Positions 1-7,312 of a stretch of DNA of 19,308 nucleotides are shown in pieces (the stretch's first letter is position 1; every line of letters starts with the position of its first letter). The translations under genes were made by a program, and so were the position numbers. The stretch is taken from contig CAZIHO010000066.1 in NCBI GenBank assembly GCA_964538875.1, forward strand, positions 1-19,308, read 5' to 3'. A model generated the notes under the pieces. It saw nothing but the letters and a program-made list of their open reading frames with translations. It was not told the origin of the DNA and made no database searches. Origin of the DNA: CAZIHO01 sp964538875. Its GTDB lineage: Bacteria; Pseudomonadota; Gammaproteobacteria; Chromatiales; Chromatiaceae.

Positions 1-11
1 GCGCTTTGCGT

Positions 12-44
12 CTTGAAAAATGGCATGGATGGCCATTTTTCAAG
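12..44. terminator. 13-bp perfect hairpin, candidate bidirectional terminator
   Basis: Positions 12-24 and 32-44 are perfect inverted complements around a 7-nt loop (25-31). The stem has an A-run at 16-20 and the matching T-run at 36-40, so transcripts from either direction would end in a GC hairpin followed by U residues. It lies 205 bases upstream of the RND gene. It could end transcription of a gene left of the window and separate that gene from the RND gene. The assignment rests on structure only. Confidence 0.5.
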
Positions 45-249
45 GTCCCCTTAAGGATCGGCGCCTTAGCAGTCGGCGGACCAGCGACGCCCCTTTGTAT
101 AGTCGCCTGGCCAGGCAGGGAAGCACGGCCCGAGTCGGTGGCCTAAGAACCGATGGATGGCCAAGGTCGGGACAACCACGTTGAAATTGCCTGGATCCGC
201 TGTTTCAACACCTGATGAGGCCCGGATCCTGGAAGTTGTTGGGTAAGTC
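45..249. other. Non-coding leader upstream of the RND gene
   Basis: I see no convincing gene here. A 61-codon minus-strand frame (66-251) has no ribosome binding site or recognisable motif. The stretch holds a TATAGT hexamer at 98-103 without a good -35, a 7-bp inverted repeat with arms 180-186 and 203-209 (16-nt spacer) that could be an operator, and a partial direct repeat (153-168) of the bases in and after the hairpin loop at 25-47. A membrane-fusion partner for the RND pump is not present here, so if one exists in this locus it must lie further left. Confidence 0.3.
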
Positions 250-3200
250 ATGAGCCAAAACGAGCATTCCTACCAGCACGCGCCTGAAGACGCCAAGTAC
301 AACGAGGCGGAATTGGGACTAGCGGGACGCACGGCCCGCTTCTTCATTCGATCGCCCCTCTCGCCCCTGTTCTATTTCGCCATGATGCTCATGGGGCTGC
401 TGGGGTTGTTGATGACGCCCCGGCAGGAGGACCCGCAAATCTCCGTGCCCATGATCGACATCTTCGTCCAGTACCCAGGCACCTCCGCCGAACAGGTGGC
501 CAATCTGGCGATCCAGCCCCTAGAACGGATCATCAGTGAAATCAAGGGCGTCAAACACGTCTATTCGGCCACCATGCGCGGGCAAGGCATGGTCACGGTG
601 GAATTTGACGTGGGCCAGAAGATGGGCCCGTCCCTGGTCAAGATCAATGAAAAATTGGCCACCAACATGGACCTGATCCCCCCCGGCGTACAACCGCCGC
701 TGGTGAAGGCCAAGGGTATCGACGACGTGCCGGTGGTGAATGTCACCCTCTGGTCCCGGGACATGGACGGCGACGGAACCCCAGACGTGGACGACGGCCA
801 ACTGCGCATGTTGGCCCAGGACGTGATGCAGAGCATCAAGGAAATTCCTGACACCGGCAACAGCTTCGTGGTAGGTGGACGCTCGGAACAAATGACCGTG
901 GAGGTCTCTCCGGAACGTCTGTCCGGCTACGGCATCAGCCTGGACCAGGTGGCCCAAACCATTCAGACCGCCAACGCCGAGGCCCAAGCCGGCGGTGTCG
1001 AGGCCCATGGCAGCCGCATCACGGTCCTGACCGGCTCCTTTCTGCGCAGCGTGGATGACATCAACCGGTTGGTGGTGGGAACCCACAACCAGGTGCCCAT
1101 CTACGTCCGTGACGTAGCCAGGGTTTGGCAGGGGCCGGAGGACGCCAGCCAACTGGTGGCCTTTTACACGGGACCCGCCGGCCCCTCCCACCTGCGCGCC
1201 GACGGCATCCCAGCGGTGACCATCGCCATCGCCAAGAAGGAAGGCACCAACGGTGTCGCAGTGGCCAACTCGATCCTGACTCGGGTCAAGGAATTGCAGG
1301 GCAACCGCATTCCGGCCAACGTGGAAGTCTCGGTGACCCGGGATTACGGCCAAACCGCCAATGACAAGGTCAATGAGCTCATCTTCAAGCTGTTCATGGC
1401 CACCGGCTTCGTGTTCTTGCTGGTCTTGATGTCGTTCCGGGCCCTCAAGCCCGCTATCGTGGTGGTGATCGTCATCCCGGTGGTCTTGCTGATGACGGTG
1501 TTTTCCGCCTGGGTCACCGGCTATACCATCGACCGGGTATCCCTATTCGCCCTTATTTTCTCCATCGGCATCCTAGTGGACGATGCCATCGTGGTGGTGG
1601 AAAACATCTACCGGCGCTGGCTGGAAGAGGGCAAGACCGATGAGGAAACTGCCGTGGACGCGGTGCGGGAAGTGGGCAACCCCACCATCCTGGCCACCTT
1701 CACGGTCATCGCGGCCCTGCTGCCCATGGGCTTCGTGCGGGGCATGATGGGGCCCTACATGATGCCGATCCCGGCCCTGGGTTCGGTGGCCATGCTCATT
1801 TCCCTGTTTGCGGCCTTCGTCTTCACCCCCTATCTGGCCATTTCCAAGTGGCTGCGGCCGAGCATGAGCTATCTGCGTACCGCCGAGATCCGGGAGCACA
1901 AGGAAGCGGACAAACTGGAAGGACTGTTCCGGCGCGTGCTCACACCCCTGATCGAAAGCCGCTTCAAGCAACGGATGTTTCGGCTGGGAATGTGGGTGAC
2001 CTTTATGGTCATGTGCAGCTTCTTCTACTTCAAATGGGTACCGGTCAAGATGTTGCCCCTGGACAACAAGCCGGAATTCTCCGTGGTACTGGACATGCCG
2101 GAGGGAACCGCCCTGCCGGTGACCGCCAATATGCTCCATCAGGTGGCGGAGACGATTCGGCAAATGCCGGAGGTGACCGCCGCCCAAAGTTATGCCGGTA
2201 CCGCCCGCCCGTTCGACTTCAATGGCATGGTACGGCATTACTACCTGCGCCGGGACCCCTGGCAAGGCGAGGTACAGGTACAACTGCTGCATAAGAGCAA
2301 GCGCAAGCGCTCCAGCCACCAAATCGCGGTGCAAGCGCGCGAGTTGCTGGATGAGGTAGTGAAAGGTAGCGGCGCTCGTTTTGCGGTGGTGGAAATGCCC
2401 CCCGGGCCGCCGGTGTTGCAATCCATCGTCGCTGAGGTGCATGGACCCTTCCCGGAAGTACGGCGCCAGTTCGCCCGTGATCTCACCGGGTTCTTCCACC
2501 AGGCGGAATCCACCCGGGACGTGGATAACTATTTACGGGACCCCTACGACTACTGGCGCTTTGACGTGGATACGGAAAAGGCGGTGCGGCGCGGTATCTC
2601 GGTGGATTCCATCAACCGCAACATGGCTATGGCCCTTGGCGGAACCAGCCTGGGCGACGTCAAGCAGCGCTCCGGCCATGAACCAGTGAAAATTGTCATC
2701 CAGGTGCCCCTGGCCAAGCGCTCGGAAGTAGTGCGGCTCGGGGATCTGCCGATCATGGCCCAGGGCGGCGGCACCATTCCGCTGCGCGAGTTGGGCGAAT
2801 TCCACAAGGTTCCGGTGGAGGACATCGTCTATCACAAGGACTTGCGCCCAGTGGAATACGTGGTGGCGGACGTAGGCGGCAAGCTGGCGGCGCCGGTTTA
2901 CGGCATGTTCCAGATCCAAGACCTGCTGGCGGCCAAGGATTACGTGGCTCCCGATGGGGTGCGCCTCCACCAGAGCAGCGTTACGGACGACGGCTTTTAC
3001 TGGATGAAGCCGCCCCCGGATGATTCCCGCTCGTCCCTGGAGTGGACCGGCGAATGGACCGTCACCTTTGAAACCTTCCGGGACATGGGTGGCGCCTTCA
3101 TGGTGGCGCTGGTGTTGATCTATATCTTGGTGGTCTGGGAATTCGGCAATTTCCGCATTCCCCTGATTATCATGGCGCCCATTCCCCTGACGTTGCTAGG

Positions 3201-4371
3201 CATCATCCCGGCCCACTTCGTCATGTTCTATTTTGGACTGGGCGGCGAGTTCACCGCCACCTCCATGATCGGCTGGATTGCGCTGGCCGGCATCATCGTG
3301 CGCAACTCCATCCTGCTGGTGGACTTTGCTATCCACGAACTGCAAAAGGGCGTGCCGGTGGCGGAAGCAGTGATCCGCTCCTGCAAGACCCGGACCCGGC
3401 CCATCATGATTACCGCCCTAGCGTTGGTGTGTGGGTCCAGTGTCATCTTCACCGATCCCATCTTCCAAGGCATGGCCATCTCCCTGGCGTCCGGCGTCAT
3501 GGTGTCCACCATCTTGACCCTGATCGTCATTCCCCTGGGTTGCATCAATGCCAGCCAAGCCCTGTGCGAAGTGGCCGCCGCCACTGCCGGCCACGGCGTG
3601 GAAATGCCGCCCTGCTCGTCCGACGTCAAGGTGCAACCGGCCCGCCCCCGGGGCCGCCGCGCCGGCTGGGGCATAGCCCTGTGGGGGAACCTGATTGGCG
3701 CCATCACCATGGTGTTCTACGCGCTGCGGGGCATCTTCCTGCTACTGTCCCAGATGATCGGCAAGCGCTTTTCCAAGCCTAAGCCGCGGGCGGCGGCGCC
3801 CGCGCCCCGGCCGGATCCTGGACCCGCCACGCCACCGGCCTCCTCCGCACCGCCCGCACCAGCCGCCCCACCGGCGATGGCGCCGCCGGTGCCAGCCGCC
3901 CCCTCCACTCCGCCCCCGCCGCCAGCGCCACAAACTCAGGCGGCCAAGGCAGACGCGCTGCCCAGGGTGGCCGCGCCGGCGCCCATTCCGAAACCCCTCA
4001 AGGCTGAAACGGCGGCACCAACCACGCAAGCCCCAACCGTCAAGGCGGAGGCAACCGAGGTGGCGGGCGATTCAGTCGCCAAACCAGCGGCTACCGAGCC
4101 GGCTCCGGCGCCCTCCCCGGCCCAACACCAGCAGGCATCCACTCCGGCCCCGGCGGCGGATGCCCCGGCTGGGCGGCGCGCCCTGAAGGCGGCCGTGGCG
4201 GCCCGCTCGACACAGGCGGCCAAAACCCCGGAACTCCGGGCGGTAGCGCCGACGCCTGAACCTGGCCCTACTGCGGATGACCGCAACCCGGCCCTGTCCC
4301 AGAAGAAAGCCGGCCGGCGGGGCATTCGTCTCAAAATCGGCGGCACCGGGGAAACCAAGGGCTTTGATTAA
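250..4371 (+). CDS. RND-family efflux transporter permease with Ca-loop-like insert and long Pro/Ala-rich C-terminal tail
   Basis: Inner-membrane RND (AcrB/CusA superfamily) permease of 1373 residues; family members are usually about 1020-1060. TM1 is near 38-56. The first periplasmic porter domain spans about 57-375, TM2-TM6 about 378-530, TM7 574-596, the second porter domain 597-944, and TM8-TM12 about 947-1097. The TM4 proton-relay pair is D444-D445 in GILVDDAIVVVENI; TM10 carries GIIVRNSILLVDF, with Arg1018 where AcrB has its relay Lys. Residues 171-182 form a DxDxDGxxDxxD loop in the first porter domain. After TM12 comes a basic stretch, another hydrophobic segment (1139-1166) and a low-complexity Pro/Ala tail (about 1172-1355) with a basic end. 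Substrate is not deducible. No membrane-fusion or outer-membrane partner is in the window. An orphan ParA follows 126 bases later. The ATG at 250 has no strong Shine-Dalgarno, but homology begins soon after it. Confidence 0.93.
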   Translation: MSQNEHSYQHAPEDAKYNEAELGLAGRTARFFIRSPLSPLFYFAMMLMGLLGLLMTPRQEDPQISVPMIDIFVQYPGTSAEQVANLAIQPLERIISEIKGVKHVYSATMRGQGMVTVEFDVGQKMGPSLVKINEKLATNMDLIPPGVQPPLVKAKGIDDVPVVNVTLWSRDMDGDGTPDVDDGQLRMLAQDVMQSIKEIPDTGNSFVVGGRSEQMTVEVSPERLSGYGISLDQVAQTIQTANAEAQAGGVEAHGSRITVLTGSFLRSVDDINRLVVGTHNQVPIYVRDVARVWQGPEDASQLVAFYTGPAGPSHLRADGIPAVTIAIAKKEGTNGVAVANSILTRVKELQGNRIPANVEVSVTRDYGQTANDKVNELIFKLFMATGFVFLLVLMSFRALKPAIVVVIVIPVVLLMTVFSAWVTGYTIDRVSLFALIFSIGILVDDAIVVVENIYRRWLEEGKTDEETAVDAVREVGNPTILATFTVIAALLPMGFVRGMMGPYMMPIPALGSVAMLISLFAAFVFTPYLAISKWLRPSMSYLRTAEIREHKEADKLEGLFRRVLTPLIESRFKQRMFRLGMWVTFMVMCSFFYFKWVPVKMLPLDNKPEFSVVLDMPEGTALPVTANMLHQVAETIRQMPEVTAAQSYAGTARPFDFNGMVRHYYLRRDPWQGEVQVQLLHKSKRKRSSHQIAVQARELLDEVVKGSGARFAVVEMPPGPPVLQSIVAEVHGPFPEVRRQFARDLTGFFHQAESTRDVDNYLRDPYDYWRFDVDTEKAVRRGISVDSINRNMAMALGGTSLGDVKQRSGHEPVKIVIQVPLAKRSEVVRLGDLPIMAQGGGTIPLRELGEFHKVPVEDIVYHKDLRPVEYVVADVGGKLAAPVYGMFQIQDLLAAKDYVAPDGVRLHQSSVTDDGFYWMKPPPDDSRSSLEWTGEWTVTFETFRDMGGAFMVALVLIYILVVWEFGNFRIPLIIMAPIPLTLLGIIPAHFVMFYFGLGGEFTATSMIGWIALAGIIVRNSILLVDFAIHELQKGVPVAEAVIRSCKTRTRPIMITALALVCGSSVIFTDPIFQGMAISLASGVMVSTILTLIVIPLGCINASQALCEVAAATAGHGVEMPPCSSDVKVQPARPRGRRAGWGIALWGNLIGAITMVFYALRGIFLLLSQMIGKRFSKPKPRAAAPAPRPDPGPATPPASSAPPAPAAPPAMAPPVPAAPSTPPPPPAPQTQAAKADALPRVAAPAPIPKPLKAETAAPTTQAPTVKAEATEVAGDSVAKPAATEPAPAPSPAQHQQASTPAPAADAPAGRRALKAAVAARSTQAAKTPELRAVAPTPEPGPTADDRNPALSQKKAGRRGIRLKIGGTGETKGFD

Positions 4372-4382
4372 CTTCGGCACGA

Positions 4383-4408
4383 CACTGGGCCTGGGACTGC
4401 ACCCAGTG
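4383..4408 (+). terminator. Hairpin after the RND gene
   Basis: A 7-bp perfect stem (4383-4389 with 4402-4408) lies just after the RND stop codon, with a 12-nt loop. There is no T-run downstream, so it is a weak candidate for an intrinsic terminator. It could instead be an mRNA-stabilising or processing hairpin between the RND and parA coding regions. Confidence 0.25.
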
Positions 4409-4497
4409 GGAGGCCGGGGACCCAAGATGGACGATCAGCAAATGACCGGGCCATCGCCTTGGTCATGGGGACAGACTAGCCAAAGGCGGATAGATTC

Positions 4498-5130
4498 ATG
4501 ATCACCGTGATCGGAAGCTTGAAAGGCGGGTCCGGGAAAAGCACCGTGACCTTTAATTTGGCGGTCTGGCTCGCCATGGCGGAAGTCAAGATATTAGTCA
4601 TCGACGGGGACCCCCAAGCCACCCTCTCGGACGTGGCGGAAGTGCGCGCTGAGGAAGGCTTCGAGCCGGCGATTCAGGTGTTGGACGGCGATGGATTGAC
4701 CGAGGAACGGGTCAAGCAGGCGGACGAAACTCTGATCGACATCGGCACGGCCAGCATGGACAACATCCGCAAGGCGCTGGCGTTCGCTGACCGGGTGGTG
4801 GTGCCGGTGCCCCCGTCCCAGGCGGACATCTGGTCCACCCAGCGATTTATTCAGTTCGTCCAGTCCATCACCGGCGAGCGCCGGCTGGAAATGCTCGGCT
4901 TCATCAACCGGGGCGACACCCACCATGCGGTACGGGAAACCAACGAGGCCGCCGCTGCCCTGGTCTCCTTGCCTGGTATTCGCTTTATCAAGCCCCGCCT
5001 ATCCCAGCGCACCGTCTACCGGCGCTCGTTCAGCGAAGGCCTGGCGGTGTTCGAAATGGAACCCAGGGGCAAGGGCGCCATGGAGTTCAATGCCCTAATC
5101 GCTGCCCTCTACCCGCGCTTGGTCAGTTGA
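4498..5130 (+). CDS. ParA/MinD-type P-loop ATPase, orphan (no ParB)
   Basis: A 210-residue ParA-superfamily ATPase of the small type, without an N-terminal DNA-binding domain. The deviant Walker A KGGSGKST (9-16) has both the signature Lys9 and the phosphate-binding Lys14. The switch region VIDGDPQATLSD (34-45) and the PVPPSQADIWST segment (103-114) are typical of ParA. The Walker B strand ends LIDIGT (79-84), whereas most ParAs have D-T-P or D-x-P here. Such proteins form nucleotide-dependent dimers on nucleoid DNA or membrane and position plasmids, carboxysomes, chemoreceptor arrays or other cargo. No parB or parS-like repeat is seen, and the only upstream neighbour is the RND pump, whose tail is a possible partner (inference). 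The ATG at 4498 is chosen because the P-loop strand begins directly after it; its Shine-Dalgarno is weak. Confidence 0.9.
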   Translation: MITVIGSLKGGSGKSTVTFNLAVWLAMAEVKILVIDGDPQATLSDVAEVRAEEGFEPAIQVLDGDGLTEERVKQADETLIDIGTASMDNIRKALAFADRVVVPVPPSQADIWSTQRFIQFVQSITGERRLEMLGFINRGDTHHAVRETNEAAAALVSLPGIRFIKPRLSQRTVYRRSFSEGLAVFEMEPRGKGAMEFNALIAALYPRLVS

Positions 5131-5142
5131 TCGATCAGCGGG

Positions 5143-5172
5143 CTACCCGGCGCCCCGCAGGCCGCCGGGTAG
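5143..5172 (+). terminator. 10-bp GC-rich hairpin after parA
   Basis: Positions 5143-5152 pair perfectly with 5163-5172 around a 10-nt loop, 13 bases after the parA stop codon. It lies between parA and the end of the convergent small membrane-protein gene (stop at 5190), where a shared terminator would be expected. There is no clear T-run on either side, so termination strength is uncertain. Confidence 0.5.
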
Positions 5173-5189
5173 TCTGATTCCCCATGGGA

Positions 5190-5429
5190 TCAGGACTCAC
5201 AAGGGCAGGGCAAGGCCACACTCAGTCGATGGTGGAGCAACACTTCGATTCGACAGAGCAGGCAGCGGAATATTCCTCCGGCCAGGGCAACCAAGATGCC
5301 GCTCAGGATTAGGGCCCAAAACACATAGTCCACCCAGGCAAATCCCGCCGTCGCCTCGGGACCATAGATGGCTAGGGAACCGATGCCGAACAAGGACGCC
5401 GCCACCAAAGAAAAGAAGATGGGTAACAT
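5190..5429 (-). CDS. Small two-TM membrane protein, unknown function
   Basis: A predicted 79-residue integral membrane protein that I do not recognise. Hydrophobic segments are at about residues 3-22 and 34-56, joined by a short loop containing YGPEATAGFAWVD. The C-terminal part has four cysteines, in CLLC and PCPC arrangements, and a His pair. The frame is open upstream to 5624, but the ATG at 5429 is preferred: it has a strong Shine-Dalgarno (GGAGG at 5437-5441 on the minus strand, 7-nt spacing), and a plausible promoter lies just upstream in an AT-rich patch inside the longer frame. The gene converges with parA and diverges from the wzm promoter. The paired cysteines could bind metal or form disulfides, but that is only inference. 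Confidence 0.6.
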   Translation of the reverse strand: MLPIFFSLVAASLFGIGSLAIYGPEATAGFAWVDYVFWALILSGILVALAGGIFRCLLCRIEVLLHHRLSVALPCPCES

Positions 5430-5451
5430 CGCCGTGCCTCCAAAGAGATTC

Positions 5452-5481
5452 ACTATATTAGCAATTAATAAATTAGTTGAA
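5452..5481 (-). promoter_or_regulatory. Candidate sigma70 promoter for the small membrane protein
   Basis: On the minus strand TTCAAC (5476-5481) and TATAGT (5452-5457) are 18 bases apart; an overlapping TAATAT lies at 5455-5460. The -10 box is 22 bases from the preferred ATG. The surrounding 5440-5500 segment is clearly AT-rich within an otherwise GC-rich region, as expected for a promoter. Confidence 0.4.
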
Positions 5482-5587
5482 CTCGAGTGAAATTGCAAGT
5501 GTGGTTCGCCCAATTTCGCCAGCCACCGGCACAAGCTGGGTTCGGTCAACTGTTCCCGCTCCCAGAGCCTGGACCCATCGGCCAGAC

Positions 5588-5617
5588 TTGAGCCCAGATT
5601 GACCTGTCCCTTATAGT
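5588..5617 (+). promoter_or_regulatory. Candidate sigma70 promoter of the polysaccharide operon
   Basis: TTGAGC (5588-5593) and TATAGT (5612-5617) are separated by 18 bases, with the -10 box 30 bases upstream of the wzm ATG. It is placed back to back with the minus-strand promoter at 5452-5481, giving a divergent regulatory region of about 200 bases. Confidence 0.4.
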
Positions 5618-5647
5618 CGCCCATCCCTTAACCGCCGAGACCCGTCC

Positions 5648-6526
5648 ATGGACGAATTTTCCCCCCATTCCCAACCGCTGATCGCGACGGTTCCCCCTCT
5701 CGCGGCTCATCCGGCCCGGCCAGTATGGGAATGGAACGGTGATTATGCCCGCTCCGCCCGCTTCGACCTGGCCGGCAGCGTCCGTCGCTGGCCCCTATGG
5801 GGGCTGCTGGGATGGCAGGACGTGATGTTGCGTTACCGGCGCTCCTTCATCGGCCCCTTTTGGCTGACCATCAGCATGGGCGTGATGGTGTTCTCCCTCG
5901 GCTATATCTACGGCGGCATCTTCGTCCTGGATCTCGACAACTACCTCCCGTTCCTCACCATCGGCTTTCTGGTCTGGGGCTTGATTACCGCCATGCTCAG
6001 CGACGGCTGCCAGACCTTTATCGAGATCGAATGGATCATCCGCCAAGTGGACCTGCCCCTGTCCATGTTCCCGTTGCGGGTGGTCTGGCGAAATCTGATC
6101 GTGTTTCTCCACAACGCAGTGATCTACCTGGTGCTCCTGCTCCTGTTCAGCCTGCGACCCGGCTGGACGCTGCTGCTGGCCATTCCCGGTTTGCTGCTGG
6201 TGCTGGCCAACGGGCTCTGGTGCGCCATGCTGCTCGGCATGCTGTCGGCCCGTTTTCGGGACCTGCCCCAAATCGTATCCAGCGTGCTGCAAGTGGCCTT
6301 CTTCATCACGCCCATCATCTGGCTACCCCACATGGCGGCCAATCGGCCTCTATTGATGGAAGCCAACCCCTTCTATCACTTCATCGAGGTGGTGCGAGCG
6401 CCGATGCTGGGGCAACTGCCCAGCCTGTCCAACTGGGGGGTAACGCTCGGCATCGGCATCGCCGGCTGGATCGGCACCTATCTGTTTTTTCGCCGCTACC
6501 ACGGCCGCATCGCTTATTGGGTCTAG
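5648..6526 (+). CDS. wzm: ABC-2 type polysaccharide/O-antigen exporter permease (Wzm/KpsM family)
   Basis: A 292-residue membrane component of an ABC transporter that moves an undecaprenyl- or lipid-linked polysaccharide across the inner membrane. The N-terminal 50 residues are soluble. The amphipathic entry motif RYRRSFIGPFW (62-72) is characteristic of the family, followed by about six hydrophobic segments (approximately 69-89, 99-118, 148-168, 173-199, 212-228 and 263-282). SARFRDLPQI (200-209) and NPFYHFIEVVR (240-250) are also family-typical. Length is normal for the family, with a slightly long N-terminus. It is followed after 3 bases by its ATPase, and glycosyltransferase and methyltransferase genes follow, so the substrate is a surface glycan of unknown structure. 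The start has only a weak Shine-Dalgarno. Confidence 0.9.
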   Translation: MDEFSPHSQPLIATVPPLAAHPARPVWEWNGDYARSARFDLAGSVRRWPLWGLLGWQDVMLRYRRSFIGPFWLTISMGVMVFSLGYIYGGIFVLDLDNYLPFLTIGFLVWGLITAMLSDGCQTFIEIEWIIRQVDLPLSMFPLRVVWRNLIVFLHNAVIYLVLLLLFSLRPGWTLLLAIPGLLLVLANGLWCAMLLGMLSARFRDLPQIVSSVLQVAFFITPIIWLPHMAANRPLLMEANPFYHFIEVVRAPMLGQLPSLSNWGVTLGIGIAGWIGTYLFFRRYHGRIAYWV

Positions 6527-6529
6527 CCC

Positions 6530-7303
6530 ATGGAAAGTCCGTCCATCTTGCTTGAGGATGTGTGGGTCGAGTACGCCATCTATGGACTGGCCAACCGATC
6601 CATGAAACACGCCCTGGTTCGCCTAGCCTCCCGGGGCAAGGTGCTCACCGAGGACAGCGGCGAACTATGCAGGGTGCGCGCCCTGCGGGGCATCAATCTA
6701 ACGGTTCGGGAAGGAGATCGCCTGGGCCTGGTAGGCGCCAACGGCGCCGGCAAGACCACGCTGATGCGGGTCATCGCCGGGGTCATGAAACCGGCCCGAG
6801 GCCGGGTACGGCGGGTGGGACTCACCTCCGCCCTGTTCGACGTGTCCCTGGGCATGAACGGCGAGGCGGATGGTTGGGACAACATCCGCCTGCGCGGTCT
6901 GTACCTGGGCTTTACCCCAGCGGAAATCCGCGCCCGCACCGACGAAATCGTCGCCTTCAGCGACCTCACCCCAGAACAGTTATCCCGTCCGGTGCGCACC
7001 TATTCCAGCGGCATGCAGGTCAAACTGGCGTTCGCTATTTCCACTTCCCTATTTCCGGACATACTGCTGCTGGACGAGTGGATCTGGGTGGGCGACGCCC
7101 AGTTTCGCGACAAGGCCCAGGAGCGCATGATGACCATGGCCTACAACTCCAGCATTTTGGTGATCGCTTCTCACGTGGACCAGGTCATTCACAGCCTCTG
7201 CTCCCGGGCGGTGTGCCTCCACGACGGCGAGATCCTGGCGGACGGAACCGTTCCAGAAACCCTAGCCTTCTACCACGAATTGACCCACACCGCCGAAGAG
7301 TAG
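6530..7303 (+). CDS. wzt: ABC transporter ATP-binding protein (Wzt/KpsT family, no C-terminal glycan-binding domain)
   Basis: A 257-residue ATPase that powers the Wzm permease. Walker A GANGAGKTT is at 69-77, the YSSGM signature at 158-162, Walker B ILLLDE at 178-183 and the H-loop His at 215 (ASHVDQ). The residues after Walker B read WIWVGDAQF, where most family members read VLAVGDAxF. The protein ends shortly after the nucleotide-binding domain. It therefore lacks the roughly 150-200-residue C-terminal carbohydrate-binding domain found in Wzt proteins that recognise a methylated or phosphorylated chain end (E. coli O8/O9a type), and resembles KpsT or domain-less Wzt. The start lies 3 bases after the wzm stop, indicating a tight operon. 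Confidence 0.92.
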   Translation: MESPSILLEDVWVEYAIYGLANRSMKHALVRLASRGKVLTEDSGELCRVRALRGINLTVREGDRLGLVGANGAGKTTLMRVIAGVMKPARGRVRRVGLTSALFDVSLGMNGEADGWDNIRLRGLYLGFTPAEIRARTDEIVAFSDLTPEQLSRPVRTYSSGMQVKLAFAISTSLFPDILLLDEWIWVGDAQFRDKAQERMMTMAYNSSILVIASHVDQVIHSLCSRAVCLHDGEILADGTVPETLAFYHELTHTAEE

Positions 7304-7312
7304 GGCGCCTAG

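Noticed and set aside
520..1353. 277-codon minus-strand open frame antisense to the RND gene
   Set aside because: It is His/Gly/Val-rich without any domain and lies opposite a gene with clear RND motifs; long antisense frames are expected in GC-rich DNA.
1573..2499. 308-codon minus-strand open frame antisense to the RND gene
   Set aside because: Same reason: low-complexity His/Gln/Gly composition, no ribosome binding site, and the sense strand is clearly coding.
4277..4501. 74-codon plus-strand frame whose stop overlaps the parA start (ATGA)
   Set aside because: It begins inside the RND gene in another frame, has no Shine-Dalgarno or recognisable content, and the overlap is likely to be chance.
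5430..5624. Longer N-terminus (65 extra codons) for the small membrane protein
   Set aside because: It lacks a ribosome binding site and would cover both divergent promoters. The ATG at 5429 has a strong Shine-Dalgarno.
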